Shown piece by piece: positions 1 to 7,580 of a stretch of 27,376 bases of DNA; the first letter of the stretch is position 1; every line of letters begins with the position of its first letter. Made by a program: the position numbers and the translations under genes. The notes under the pieces are model-generated. The model was given only the letters and a program-made list of their open reading frames with translations, did not search any database and was not told the origin of the DNA. Origin of the DNA: CALBTQ01 sp036725605 (GTDB taxonomy: Bacteria; Lernaellota; Lernaellaia; Lernaellales; Lernaellaceae); NCBI GenBank assembly GCA_036725605.1, contig DAIMDW010000047.1:1-27376 (forward strand), written 5' to 3'.

Positions 1-189
1 GGGCGTGGCTTCGGGCGTGGCCTCGGGCGTGGCTTCCGGAGTCGGCGTTTCTTCATCCGGCGTCTGGCTCTTCGTTCCCGGAATCACTCCGGCCCAAGCG
101 GCCAGCGTATAACCGACCACAAAGACGATGAGCAGCAGCGGGATCAACCGCGCCGGTTGAAGCTGCCCTTTTCCTGCTAACCTTTTCAT
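1..189 (-). CDS. N-terminal fragment of a membrane-anchored protein with Thr-Pro-Glu-Ala repeats
   Basis: The reverse strand reads from an ATG at 189 through 63 codons to the window edge without a stop, so the gene is cut at its 3' end. The N-terminus is basic (MKRLAGKGQ). It is followed by a hydrophobic stretch at about residues 14-38 (LIPLLLIVFVVGYTLAAWAG) that can serve as a signal anchor. After it comes a low-complexity linker in which TPEA is repeated at least three times. The layout fits an inner-membrane protein with a periplasmic domain tethered by a Pro-rich linker, but the functional domain lies outside the window. No convincing Shine-Dalgarno sequence precedes the ATG. Function unknown. 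Confidence 0.6.
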   Translation of the reverse strand, partial: MKRLAGKGQLQPARLIPLLLIVFVVGYTLAAWAGVIPGTKSQTPDEETPTPEATPEATPEATP

Positions 190-564
190 CTACACACCAC
201 TTAAAAAGTTAATACTGTAGGTAAACCACCTTCTTTTGGGGTGGTCAACCCACACTCAACCGGCTCTTGTCGCGGAAGCTCCCCGGAGCGTTTCGGTCCG
301 CCGGGGAAAGCGTCATCGGAAAACAATGCGCCCCCAAGCCGGTAACAGCGAAAAGAATCACGGCACACAAATCCCCCTCCGAGGACTTATAGCCGGATCC
401 CCCAAATTACCGAATTTTCCCCGAACCGGAACCCCCAAGGGTTTCGCTCCCCGCGACCCCCTGGATACATATAAAGCTTAGCGCCCATTCTATGCGAGCA
501 TTTTGATCCCTGTCAAGGATTTATCCGGCATAAAAAGCTACTAGTTTTGGCTACTTCCGGTTGA
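190..564. other. non-coding region upstream of the C25 protease
   Basis: This stretch separates the divergent genes at 1-189 and 724-4125. It is less GC-rich than the genes around it. A reading frame at 236-481 (81 codons) has no Shine-Dalgarno sequence, no hydrophobic or domain-like segment and a composition unlike a protein, so I do not call it. A short ACCACC/GGTGGT hairpin lies near 226-244. No RNA gene recognised. Confidence 0.5.
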
Positions 565-593
565 TTGCGTCGGAGAGAACTTTTCTTTATAAT
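565..593 (+). promoter_or_regulatory. sigma-70-type promoter for the C25 protease
   Basis: A perfect -10 hexamer TATAAT at 588-593 is preceded, with a 17-base spacer, by TTGCGT at 565-570, which matches the -35 consensus at three of six positions. Transcription would start near 600 and give a leader of about 124 bases. This is the best -10 match seen upstream of the gene. Confidence 0.55.
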
Positions 594-612
594 AGGTCGG
601 CCAAAAATGTAG

Positions 613-698
613 GCATATCGCGGGCCAAGCCGAGCGCTCCGCGGATGACCACTGGATGAGGGAAACTGAAAACCCAAGCATATCGCGGGCCAACCGAG
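613..698 (+). repeat. duplicated motif in the leader of the C25 protease
   Basis: GCATATCGCGGGCCAA occurs at 613-628 and again at 678-693. It is followed by GCCGAG in the first copy and CCGAG in the second, so about 21 bases are repeated with one indel, 65 bases apart. Both copies lie between the predicted transcription start and the start codon at 724. They could be paired binding sites or a structured leader. I do not recognise a known riboswitch class. Confidence 0.7.
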
Positions 699-723
699 AC
701 ATTACGTCGGAAAGGATTCATCA

Positions 724-3700
724 ATGAAGCGTTCGTTAATCGTTCTTATCGCTCTGGCGCTGCTGCTGCCGGCCGTCACAGCATCGGCGACGATTCTGGA
801 TTTCGGCGGCAACCAGCCGTTGAATCTGCAAGTGTTGGAGGCGGACGACCATCATGTCTTGTTGTCGCTGGATATCGGCTCGCTGAATCTGAAGCCGATG
901 AAGAACAACGACGACGAGCGTTTCTGGCGGTTGGCGTTGCCCGGCGCCGGGCTGATGCCCGAAATCGGCAGCCCCGAATTGCCGGTGGTTACCCGCATGG
1001 TGCAACTGCCCGCCGAAGGCGAGGCCAAACTGACCGTCCTCAAAGCCGTGTATGAAACGGTCGATCTGGACAACTACGGCGGCTACAACGTCTGGCCGTA
1101 CCAGCGTCCGATCGACAAGGTGCCCGGCGCGAAAGAAAACGCGCCCTTCGATTACAACGCGGCCGTCTATGCCCGCAGCGGCTACTTCGGTCCGACGACC
1201 ATGCTGCAGAACCTGACCGTGATGCGCGGCATGCGTTTCGTGCCGGTGACCATTTCGCCGGTGACCTATGACGCGACCGCCAACACGCTGAAGGTCGCCA
1301 CCCACATGACGGTGCGCGTGGACTTCACTAAATCGGCCGACAAAGTCGGCGTGCTCACCGACGAGGCGTTGCGCGCGACGGCCTTCGACGCGCTGGCGCA
1401 GGGCATGTTCATCAACTACGGCACGCTGCGCACGGTAAAGGATCCGTCCGTGCCCGAATCGCCGGTGCCCGGCGGCTTTTTGATCATCAGCGCGCCCGCG
1501 TTCGTCGACAACGCCGACCTGCTGGATCTGGCCGCGTGGAAAGCCGAAAAAGGCTACCAGGTGACCGTGGTCTCCACCGACGACACCGGCACGGCCAAGG
1601 AAGACATCCAGGCCTACATTCAGGATGCGTATGACACCTGGGAAATTCCGCCGGCTTACGTGCTGTTCGTCGGCGACACCGACACGATCACCTATTGGTA
1701 CGTCGACGAAGTGTCCGACATCTATTACGTGTGCGTCGACGGCGCCGACTACTTCAACGATCTGTTCTATTCGCGCTTCTCGGTGCGCACCACGACGCAG
1801 TTGGCCAACATGGTGGCCAAGACGCTGCATTACGAAATGGGCGACTGGGCCGATCCGGACATCTTCCTCAAAGCGACCTTCATGGCTTCGTCCGACAACT
1901 ATTCGATTTCCGAAGGCACGCACAACTACGTGATCGACACCTGGCTCGACGACGCCGGCTTCACCTCGACCAAGCGGTACAACCACTCCGGCGCGACCAC
2001 GCAGCAGGTGCTCGACGATATCAACGCCGGTCTGAACTACCTGATCTACTCGGGCCACGGTTCCGAAACCAGTTGGGCCGACGGTCCGGCGGTCAGCGCC
2101 TCGCAGGTGCAGGGTTTGACCAACACCTACTACCCGTACGTGGCCAGCCACGCCTGTCTGACCAGCAGCTACGACATCGACGAGTGTTTCGGCGAAACCT
2201 GGACGCGCGACGACCACGGCGCGGTGATGTTCTGGGGCGCGTCGACCTACACGCAGTGGGAACCCGACGACATCCTCGAACGCCGTTACTTCGACGGCAT
2301 CTTCGACACCAGCCTGCCGCGCAACTACTACACCTTCGGCGAATTCACCACCTACGGCATGGTCAAGCTGTGGGAGTACTACAGCGGCGGCAGCTACTCG
2401 CAGGAATACTGGGAGAAGTACATCATCCTCGGCGACGCCTCGGTCGACATGTGGACCGGCCAGCCCACCGCGATGTCGGTGACGCATTCGCCGGTGATCT
2501 TCTTCGGCGCGACGTTCTTCGACGTCACCGTGACCGGCGTGAACGGCGCGTTGGTCGGCCTGAGCCTGGACGGCGAGTGGATCGCCAGCGGTCTGACCGA
2601 CGGGTCGGGCGCGGCGCATCTGACCTGGACCGATCCGATCGCCGCCGCCGGCACCTATACGCTGACGGTGACCAAGCACGACCGCCTGCCCTACCAGGGC
2701 GACGTGACCGCCACGGCCAGCTCGTCCAACGGCATCGTCATGGCCAGCCCGGAAGTGGTGGGCGACGGCATGACCATCACCATGATGGTCAGTGACGCCG
2801 ACCTGGCCGGCAACGGCACCACGACCGTCGACGTGACCAGCGACGCCGAACCCGCCGGCGAGACCGTGACCCTCAACGAAATCGGCACCAGCACCGGCGC
2901 CTTCTCCGGCACGATCGAAACCAACGCCGGCGCGGCCGTCGTCGGCCAGATCGAAATTCAGGCCGACGACACCGTGGTCGTCGACTACTACGACGCCAAC
3001 ACCGGCAAGGACGCGGCGCACAAAACGGCCGAGGTCGAAGTCGACCTGACCGCGCCGACCTTCGCCGGTCTGTCCTCCGCCAACGGCTACGATCTGCGCG
3101 TGGAACTGGCCTGGAGCGCCGCGACCGAACCGCACGGCCCGGTCGTCTATTCGATCTACCGCGCGGAAACCTCCGGCGGCCAGAACTTCAGCAGCCCGTT
3201 GGCCACGACGACCAACCTGGCCTACACCGACAACGGCCTGACCAACTACACCGACTACTACTACGTCGTGCGCGCCACCGACGCCCTGGGCAACCAGGAC
3301 GCCAACACGCACGAAGTGGTCGGCACGCCCGAAGGTCCGCTGTCGATCTGGCTCGAGGATTGGGAAACGCCCAAGGCCGTCAGCGATTGGGAAATCACCA
3401 ACCTGGGCTCCAACAACGACACCTGGACGACCGTCGACGAGTGCGACCAGTGCGGCAGCTCGCTGTTCACCGGCACCTACATGATGGCCGACTCCGACTG
3501 CGCCGGCTCCGGCGTGACCTTGACCGAAGCGCTGGCCAGCCCGGTAATCGACCTGTCCGAGTGGGAAGGCGTGTTCCTGCGCTTCGCCAACTACGTCAAC
3601 CACATGGGCGAGCAGTACTGCCGCCTGATGATCACCACTGCGGCCGACGGCGAGTGGACGCAGGTCGCCGAATGGCTCGACGACTATGAAGAAGTCACCA

Positions 3701-4125
3701 CCGTCGACCTGAGTGACTACGTAGACAACGAAGAGTATGTCCGCCTGCGCTTCGACTATCACGGCGAGTACGACTGGTGGTGGGCTATCGACGACGTCGA
3801 ACTGATGGGCTATCCCAGCGACAATCCCGACGATGACACCACCGACGACGACACCACCGACGACGACACCACCGACGATGACACCACCGACGACGACACC
3901 ACCGACGACGACACCACCGACGACGATACCGGCGATGACGACACCGGCGACGACGACACCGGCGACGATGACACCGGCGATGACGACACCGGCGACGACG
4001 ACACCGACGACGACGACGTCATCGACGACGACACCAACGATGACGATGATGTGGACGTCGACGATGACGATGACGATCTGGACGGCCGTAACGACGATGA
4101 CGACGACGACGGGTGCGGGTGCTGA
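724..4125 (+). CDS. secreted gingipain-type cysteine protease (peptidase C25) with Asp-rich GCGC C-terminus
   Basis: A 1133-residue preproprotein. Residues 1-22 are a Sec signal peptide. Residues about 25-225 look like the beta-rich propeptide of gingipains. The C25 catalytic domain spans about 250-575, with the dyad His445 (YSGHG) and Cys478 (SHACLTSS). After it come an Ig-like domain (about 580-660), another beta-sandwich (about 665-775), a fibronectin type III domain (about 778-873) and a MAM/cleaved-adhesin-like jelly roll (about 880-1030). From residue 1036 the chain is six DDDTT and five DDDTG units plus further Asp runs, ending GCGC. The usual Bacteroidota type IX secretion domain is absent. 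The start is supported by AAAGGA seven bases upstream. Expected to act outside the cell or on its surface. A long open frame on the opposite strand over the whole gene is a codon-bias shadow. Confidence 0.9.
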   Translation: MKRSLIVLIALALLLPAVTASATILDFGGNQPLNLQVLEADDHHVLLSLDIGSLNLKPMKNNDDERFWRLALPGAGLMPEIGSPELPVVTRMVQLPAEGEAKLTVLKAVYETVDLDNYGGYNVWPYQRPIDKVPGAKENAPFDYNAAVYARSGYFGPTTMLQNLTVMRGMRFVPVTISPVTYDATANTLKVATHMTVRVDFTKSADKVGVLTDEALRATAFDALAQGMFINYGTLRTVKDPSVPESPVPGGFLIISAPAFVDNADLLDLAAWKAEKGYQVTVVSTDDTGTAKEDIQAYIQDAYDTWEIPPAYVLFVGDTDTITYWYVDEVSDIYYVCVDGADYFNDLFYSRFSVRTTTQLANMVAKTLHYEMGDWADPDIFLKATFMASSDNYSISEGTHNYVIDTWLDDAGFTSTKRYNHSGATTQQVLDDINAGLNYLIYSGHGSETSWADGPAVSASQVQGLTNTYYPYVASHACLTSSYDIDECFGETWTRDDHGAVMFWGASTYTQWEPDDILERRYFDGIFDTSLPRNYYTFGEFTTYGMVKLWEYYSGGSYSQEYWEKYIILGDASVDMWTGQPTAMSVTHSPVIFFGATFFDVTVTGVNGALVGLSLDGEWIASGLTDGSGAAHLTWTDPIAAAGTYTLTVTKHDRLPYQGDVTATASSSNGIVMASPEVVGDGMTITMMVSDADLAGNGTTTVDVTSDAEPAGETVTLNEIGTSTGAFSGTIETNAGAAVVGQIEIQADDTVVVDYYDANTGKDAAHKTAEVEVDLTAPTFAGLSSANGYDLRVELAWSAATEPHGPVVYSIYRAETSGGQNFSSPLATTTNLAYTDNGLTNYTDYYYVVRATDALGNQDANTHEVVGTPEGPLSIWLEDWETPKAVSDWEITNLGSNNDTWTTVDECDQCGSSLFTGTYMMADSDCAGSGVTLTEALASPVIDLSEWEGVFLRFANYVNHMGEQYCRLMITTAADGEWTQVAEWLDDYEEVTTVDLSDYVDNEEYVRLRFDYHGEYDWWWAIDDVELMGYPSDNPDDDTTDDDTTDDDTTDDDTTDDDTTDDDTTDDDTGDDDTGDDDTGDDDTGDDDTGDDDTDDDDVIDDDTNDDDDVDVDDDDDDLDGRNDDDDDDGCGC
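3829..3993 (+). repeat. 15-base in-frame tandem repeat encoding DDDT(T/G)
   Basis: Eleven consecutive 15-base units: six of the type GACGACGACACCACC and five of the type GACGACGACACCGGC, with scattered GAC/GAT synonymous changes. They encode the Asp-rich tail of the C25 protease. The unit number could vary by slippage or recombination. The synonymous changes suggest selection for the protein repeat rather than recent DNA amplification alone. Confidence 0.85.
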
Positions 4126-4145
4126 CGCACGCAACGCTTTAACGC

Positions 4146-4181
4146 AAAAAGAGGGGGCGCACCAAGCGCCCTCTCTTTTTT
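4146..4181 (+). terminator. Rho-independent terminator after the C25 protease
   Basis: A 10-bp stem (4151-4160 with 4166-4175, one G-U pair) closes a 5-base loop and is followed by a run of T. A run of A on the 5' side gives it bidirectional character, so it may also stop the convergent small gene at 4226-4522. Confidence 0.85.
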
Positions 4182-4225
4182 AATGTCCGGCAATAAGTCG
4201 GCGGTTTATGCCGCCGCGGATTCGC

Positions 4226-4522
4226 TTACTTGCGCGTGTTGCGCTTCAGGTCGTGAATCCGTTTCTGCAACACTTTGACCTTCTTCGCGTCGCCCGCCTG
4301 GCGCACCTTGTCTTTTTCCTCGCGCAGCGCGGCGATCTTCTTCTTGACGTCGCTGGTCGGTTGCTTTTTCGTCTCGACATCGCGCGGGATGTCGAAGTGA
4401 TCGAACAGGATGTCCAGCAGCTCTTCCTTCTTCATGCCGTGGACGCCCGCGATGTTTTCGATCTTCAGCGCTTCTTCGCGCAACTTCGGAACGGTCAATT
4501 TGAGCAGTGTCTCTTTATCCAT
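4226..4522 (-). CDS. small Rho_N/SAP-like domain protein
   Basis: A 98-residue basic protein. Residues 5-42 (LLKLTVPKLREEALKIENI and on through MKKEELLDILF) fit the helix-extended-helix pattern of the Rho N-terminal (Rho_N/SAP-like) domain, which binds nucleic acid. Residues about 55-98 are a charged, Lys-rich helix with coiled-coil character. Two adjacent ATG codons exist at 4525 and 4522. I chose 4522 because AGGGG lies six bases upstream of it but only three from the other. A strong promoter at 4565-4593 drives it. Likely a cytoplasmic nucleic-acid-binding protein; the target is unknown. It stands alone, divergent from the rhodanese operon. Confidence 0.75.
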   Translation of the reverse strand: MDKETLLKLTVPKLREEALKIENIAGVHGMKKEELLDILFDHFDIPRDVETKKQPTSDVKKKIAALREEKDKVRQAGDAKKVKVLQKRIHDLKRNTRK

Positions 4523-4564
4523 CATCTTCCCCTATGGAATCGATTTTGTCGAAAAAGGGCTCGA

Positions 4565-4593
4565 ATTGTAGTTTTGGCCCGCGGCCTTGTCAA
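4565..4593 (-). promoter_or_regulatory. strong promoter for the Rho_N-like gene
   Basis: Read on the minus strand, TTGACA (4588-4593, perfect -35) and TACAAT (4565-4570, five of six) are separated by exactly 17 bases. Initiation near 4558 leaves a leader of about 36 bases before the ATG at 4522. Confidence 0.75.
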
Positions 4594-4616
4594 GACTCGA
4601 TCGAGAGGGCTATCGT
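4587..4616 (+). promoter_or_regulatory. promoter for the rhodanese operon
   Basis: TTGTCA (4587-4592, five of six) and TATCGT (4611-4616, four of six) have an 18-base spacer. The -35 hexamer overlaps the -35 of the divergent promoter on the other strand, so the two probably compete for polymerase. Confidence 0.45.
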
Positions 4617-4653
4617 AACGGTGGTTTTGACGACCGATGGGGGAGACTGCACG

Positions 4654-5388
4654 GTGAAACGTCCGTTCATCCTGATCTTGCTGTTGCTGCTGCTGATTGC
4701 CGTCGCCCATGCCGACGAGGCGCCCGCGCCGCCGGCCGAAAAGCCGCGGGCGATCGACTGGCGCGCGCTGGCCGCGATGATCGACACGGGCAAGCCCCTG
4801 CTGTTGTTGGACAACCGCACCAAAACCGTCTACGACCAGGGGTATATTCCCACCGCCGTCAACATTCCCGGCTACCTGTTCGACCGCGACGAAGTGCCCG
4901 GCCTGCCCGCCGATCGCGCGCGGCCGATCGTCTGCTATTGCAGCGGCGGTCACTGCGGCGTGAGCTGGTACGTCGCCGAACGGCTGCTGGACCTGGGCTA
5001 CGAACACGTGTTCGTCTATGACGGCGGCGTCGAGGAATGGAAGAAGATCGGCCAGATGACCATCACCGCGCGCCACGCGAAATTGCCCGCGCTGGCCAAG
5101 GCCGATCTGCAAGCCCTGCGCGCCACCGGCGCGATCGTGCGGCTGCTCGACGTGCGCGCGCCGCGGGAATTCGCCGCCGGCTCGCTGCCCGGCGCGGTCA
5201 ACCTGACGGTGGAGAATTGTCGTCCGCGGGCCGAGGGCATGCCCCCGAGCCTCGACGATTTGGTCATCGTTTTCGGCCAGGGCCGGTGGGACGGTCGCGC
5301 GTATCACGTGGCCGACCGCCTGCGCGCCTGGGGTTACAAAAACGTACGCCTGTATCCCGGCGGTCTGAGCGATTGGAGCAAGCCGTGA
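4654..5388 (+). CDS. exported double-rhodanese-domain protein
   Basis: A 244-residue protein starting at GTG 4654, supported by GGGGGAG eight bases upstream. The upstream extension of the frame has no signal peptide. Residues 1-20 form a Sec signal peptide ending AHA. The first rhodanese domain (about 35-140) has the active-site loop CSGGHCG with the candidate catalytic Cys96. The second (about 160-244) aligns through LLDVRAPREFAAGSLPGAVN, but its loop reads FGQGRWDG, with Gly208 where Cys is expected, so it is probably inactive. Rhodaneses carry sulfane sulfur; the periplasmic substrate is not known here. It is the first gene of a three-gene operon, and its stop overlaps the next start by four bases. 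Confidence 0.85.
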   Translation: MKRPFILILLLLLLIAVAHADEAPAPPAEKPRAIDWRALAAMIDTGKPLLLLDNRTKTVYDQGYIPTAVNIPGYLFDRDEVPGLPADRARPIVCYCSGGHCGVSWYVAERLLDLGYEHVFVYDGGVEEWKKIGQMTITARHAKLPALAKADLQALRATGAIVRLLDVRAPREFAAGSLPGAVNLTVENCRPRAEGMPPSLDDLVIVFGQGRWDGRAYHVADRLRAWGYKNVRLYPGGLSDWSKP

Positions 5389-6653
5389 AGCACCTTGCGT
5401 TGTTGTTGAGCGTGTTGACGATCCTGTTTTTCGCCGTTGCCTGCGACGGCGGCAACAACGGCGACGAGCGCCCCGCCGCTCCGGCCGCGCCCGCCGACCG
5501 CGGCGATCCGTGGGACGGCGACGATGCTTACGGCGACGACGACGATGACGACGACACCTCCGGCGAGCCGGGCACGACCTTCGACCCGGCGGCCAAAGGA
5601 CCCTACGAGGTCGGCAACACCACGCGCATTTTCATCGACGACAAGCACGTGGATCTCTGGGGCAACCGCGAGTTGATCTGCGACATCTGGTACCCCGCCG
5701 CGCCGGAAACCGCGACCATGCCGCCCGACACCATCGACCAGTTTCTCGGCAAATGGTACCCGTTGGTCGAACAGATCTTCGCCCTGCTCCTGCCCGCCGA
5801 AGAGGTCGCCAACTTCCTGAACGAAACGCGCAGCGTGCGCGACGCGCCCATCGCCGAGGGCGGCCCCTGGCCGGTGGTCATCTTCTCGCACGGCAACGGC
5901 GGCGTGCGCTTCCAGAACATGCACCTGTGCGAGCACCTGGCCAGCCACGGCTTTATCGTCATTTCGCCCGACCACACCGGCAACGCGGCGGTGACGCCGC
6001 TGCCGCGCGAACTGATCATCTTCAATCCGATCGCCATGCCCCTCGAGTTTTTCTGGCGGCAGACCGACTTCTCGTTCCTCATCGACGCGGCCGGCTACCT
6101 CAACGAGTTCGACGAACAGGGCACGTTTATCGGCAAGATCGACGCCGAGACGGTCGCGCTGGGCGGGCACAGCTTCGGCGCGGTCACCGCGCTGGAAGCG
6201 GCCAAGTACGATCCGCGCGTGGACGCGGTGGTTTCGCTGGCGGGCTTTTCCTTCCCGCTGGCCTTCGAAAATTACCGCGCGCCGGTGATGTGCTTTTGGG
6301 GCTGGGAAGATCACACGCTGCAGGATTTGAGCGTCGTGCAGGCCATGCAGAACTACGAGAAGATCCCCACCACCAAGCTGTGGCTGAGCGTGCGCGACGC
6401 CGGGCACTACTCGTGGACCGACGTGTGCGACCTGGTGCCCACGCTGATGGGCAACGGCGACGGCTGCGGCGAAGGGCATCGCCTGAAGGACGATTCGGTC
6501 TTTACCTTCGTGGACAACGAGACGATGTATAATCTGATGAACTATTACGTCACCGCGTTTCTGGCCTGGTCGTTGCGCGGCGACGATATGTGGGCTCCGT
6601 TGACCGAAAATATTATGCCCGAGCAAATTACGTATTACTGGACCGTGCAATGA
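5385..6653 (+). CDS. lipoprotein alpha/beta hydrolase (PAF-acetylhydrolase/dienelactone-hydrolase type)
   Basis: A 422-residue protein starting at GTG 5385 inside the overlap GTGA with the previous stop, with GGAG six bases upstream. A lipoprotein signal ends in FAVAC (Cys20). A short Asp-rich linker (about residues 47-56) follows. The hydrolase core begins near residue 160 with VVIFSHGNGG (oxyanion region). Its nucleophile elbow is GGHSFG (Ser263), the acid is Asp309 (GWEDHTL) and the base is His341 (DAGHYSW). Spacing and motifs resemble the PAF-acetylhydrolase-like and chlorophyllase-like branch of the fold, which hydrolyses esters. The true substrate cannot be told. Lipidated, so probably periplasmic or outer-membrane facing. 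Confidence 0.85.
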   Translation: MKHLALLLSVLTILFFAVACDGGNNGDERPAAPAAPADRGDPWDGDDAYGDDDDDDDTSGEPGTTFDPAAKGPYEVGNTTRIFIDDKHVDLWGNRELICDIWYPAAPETATMPPDTIDQFLGKWYPLVEQIFALLLPAEEVANFLNETRSVRDAPIAEGGPWPVVIFSHGNGGVRFQNMHLCEHLASHGFIVISPDHTGNAAVTPLPRELIIFNPIAMPLEFFWRQTDFSFLIDAAGYLNEFDEQGTFIGKIDAETVALGGHSFGAVTALEAAKYDPRVDAVVSLAGFSFPLAFENYRAPVMCFWGWEDHTLQDLSVVQAMQNYEKIPTTKLWLSVRDAGHYSWTDVCDLVPTLMGNGDGCGEGHRLKDDSVFTFVDNETMYNLMNYYVTAFLAWSLRGDDMWAPLTENIMPEQITYYWTVQ

Positions 6654-7570
6654 GCGAATCCGAACCTGCGAGACAAGCGAGCGCGCCGCGCGCGCCGGCA
6701 ATGGACATGCACGTGCACACCAAGTATTCCGACGCGTCGATCACCGTGCGGCAATTGGTCGAGCTGTCGCTGAGCCGGCGGCTGGGCATCTGCGTGTGCG
6801 ACCACAACGAAATTCGCGGCGCGATCGAGCTCTATGAACGCAACGAGATCGTCACGCTGCCGGGCATCGAAATCGGCAGCGCCGAACGGCTCGAGTTTCT
6901 CTGCTACTTCAACGATCCGGGCTGCCTGGAAGAATATTTCGTGCGCGAGGTCGAGCCCTTCAAGGTCAACCGTTACTACGCGAAGCTCAGCAAATCGTTC
7001 ACCGAGTTGATTCCGGCGGCCAAGCGGTACGGCGCGATCGTCGCGCTGCCGCACCCCTTCGCGCCGGGCTGGAAGAACTTCAACTTCAACCGCAAACGCA
7101 AGGAAAAGCTGCTCGAGCCCTCGTTCCTGGAACACCTCGACCTGATCGAGGTCATCAACAGCCACATCCCCGACAACCGCAACTTCAAGGCGTTTCTGCT
7201 CAGCGAAATTCTGGACAAATCGGTCTGCGCCGGCTCCGACGCTCACCGCCTTTCCGAAGTCGGCTCGGCCTACCTGAGCTTCGGGGCGATGCTCACCGCC
7301 GCGCAGATTTTCGATTTGCTGAAAAAACGCATCAAGGTCGGCTCGGACCAGCGCTTCAAATTCCACCGCACCGTCGGCACCAGCCGCAGTGTGATCATGA
7401 GCCACATCAAGCTGTATCTGTCGAAAAAAGATCAGGCGCGCTGGATGCTGCGCTACGACGAGGACGTCGCCTACGACCCCGCGTCCATGCCCGACCGCCG
7501 TTGCGGCTTCGACCGCCGCCGCCGCGAACGGCAGGAGGCCGACCGCCGCCGCAAGGATACGCTGAGCTGA
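6650..7570 (+). CDS. PHP-domain metal-dependent phosphoesterase
   Basis: A 306-residue cytoplasmic protein. Its ATG overlaps the previous stop (ATGA), implying translational coupling. PHP motifs are in order: HVHTKYSD (His21, His23, Asp28), CDHNE (Asp51, His52), PGIEIGS (Glu74), ALPHPF (His135), IEVINSH (Glu167-His172) and GSDAH (Asp197, His199). These are the metal ligands of the family that includes the TrpH/YciV-type 3',5'-nucleotide phosphatases and polymerase PHP domains. The C-terminal 25 residues are Arg-rich (DRRCGFDRRRRERQEADRR), a basic tail outside the fold. The start of the longer open frame at 6590 lies deep inside the hydrolase gene and is rejected. Substrate unknown. It converges on the gene at 7581 with 10 bases between stops. 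Confidence 0.85.
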   Translation: MSESEPARQASAPRAPAMDMHVHTKYSDASITVRQLVELSLSRRLGICVCDHNEIRGAIELYERNEIVTLPGIEIGSAERLEFLCYFNDPGCLEEYFVREVEPFKVNRYYAKLSKSFTELIPAAKRYGAIVALPHPFAPGWKNFNFNRKRKEKLLEPSFLEHLDLIEVINSHIPDNRNFKAFLLSEILDKSVCAGSDAHRLSEVGSAYLSFGAMLTAAQIFDLLKKRIKVGSDQRFKFHRTVGTSRSVIMSHIKLYLSKKDQARWMLRYDEDVAYDPASMPDRRCGFDRRRRERQEADRRRKDTLS

Positions 7571-7580
7571 ACGTTATCTC

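Noticed and set aside
236..481. 81-codon open frame in the first intergenic region
   Set aside because: No ribosome-binding site, no recognisable segment, and it lies in non-coding-looking DNA upstream of a good promoter.
600..723. A known riboswitch (c-di-GMP, cobalamin, TPP) in the protease leader
   Set aside because: The conserved cores of these classes are not present; only the repeated 21-base motif is seen.
3829..4110. Regular repeats that could suggest a CRISPR array
   Set aside because: The 15-base units are contiguous, in frame and encode Asp/Thr/Gly; there are no spacers.
736..4134. A 1132-codon open frame antisense to the C25 protease
   Set aside because: Its translation is low-complexity Val/Gly/His/Arg-rich sequence without domains. 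It mirrors the codon bias and Asp repeats of the real gene.
4507..4653. N-terminal extension of the rhodanese protein
   Set aside because: It would overlap the promoters and the divergent gene and would bury the signal peptide; GTG 4654 has a good ribosome-binding site.
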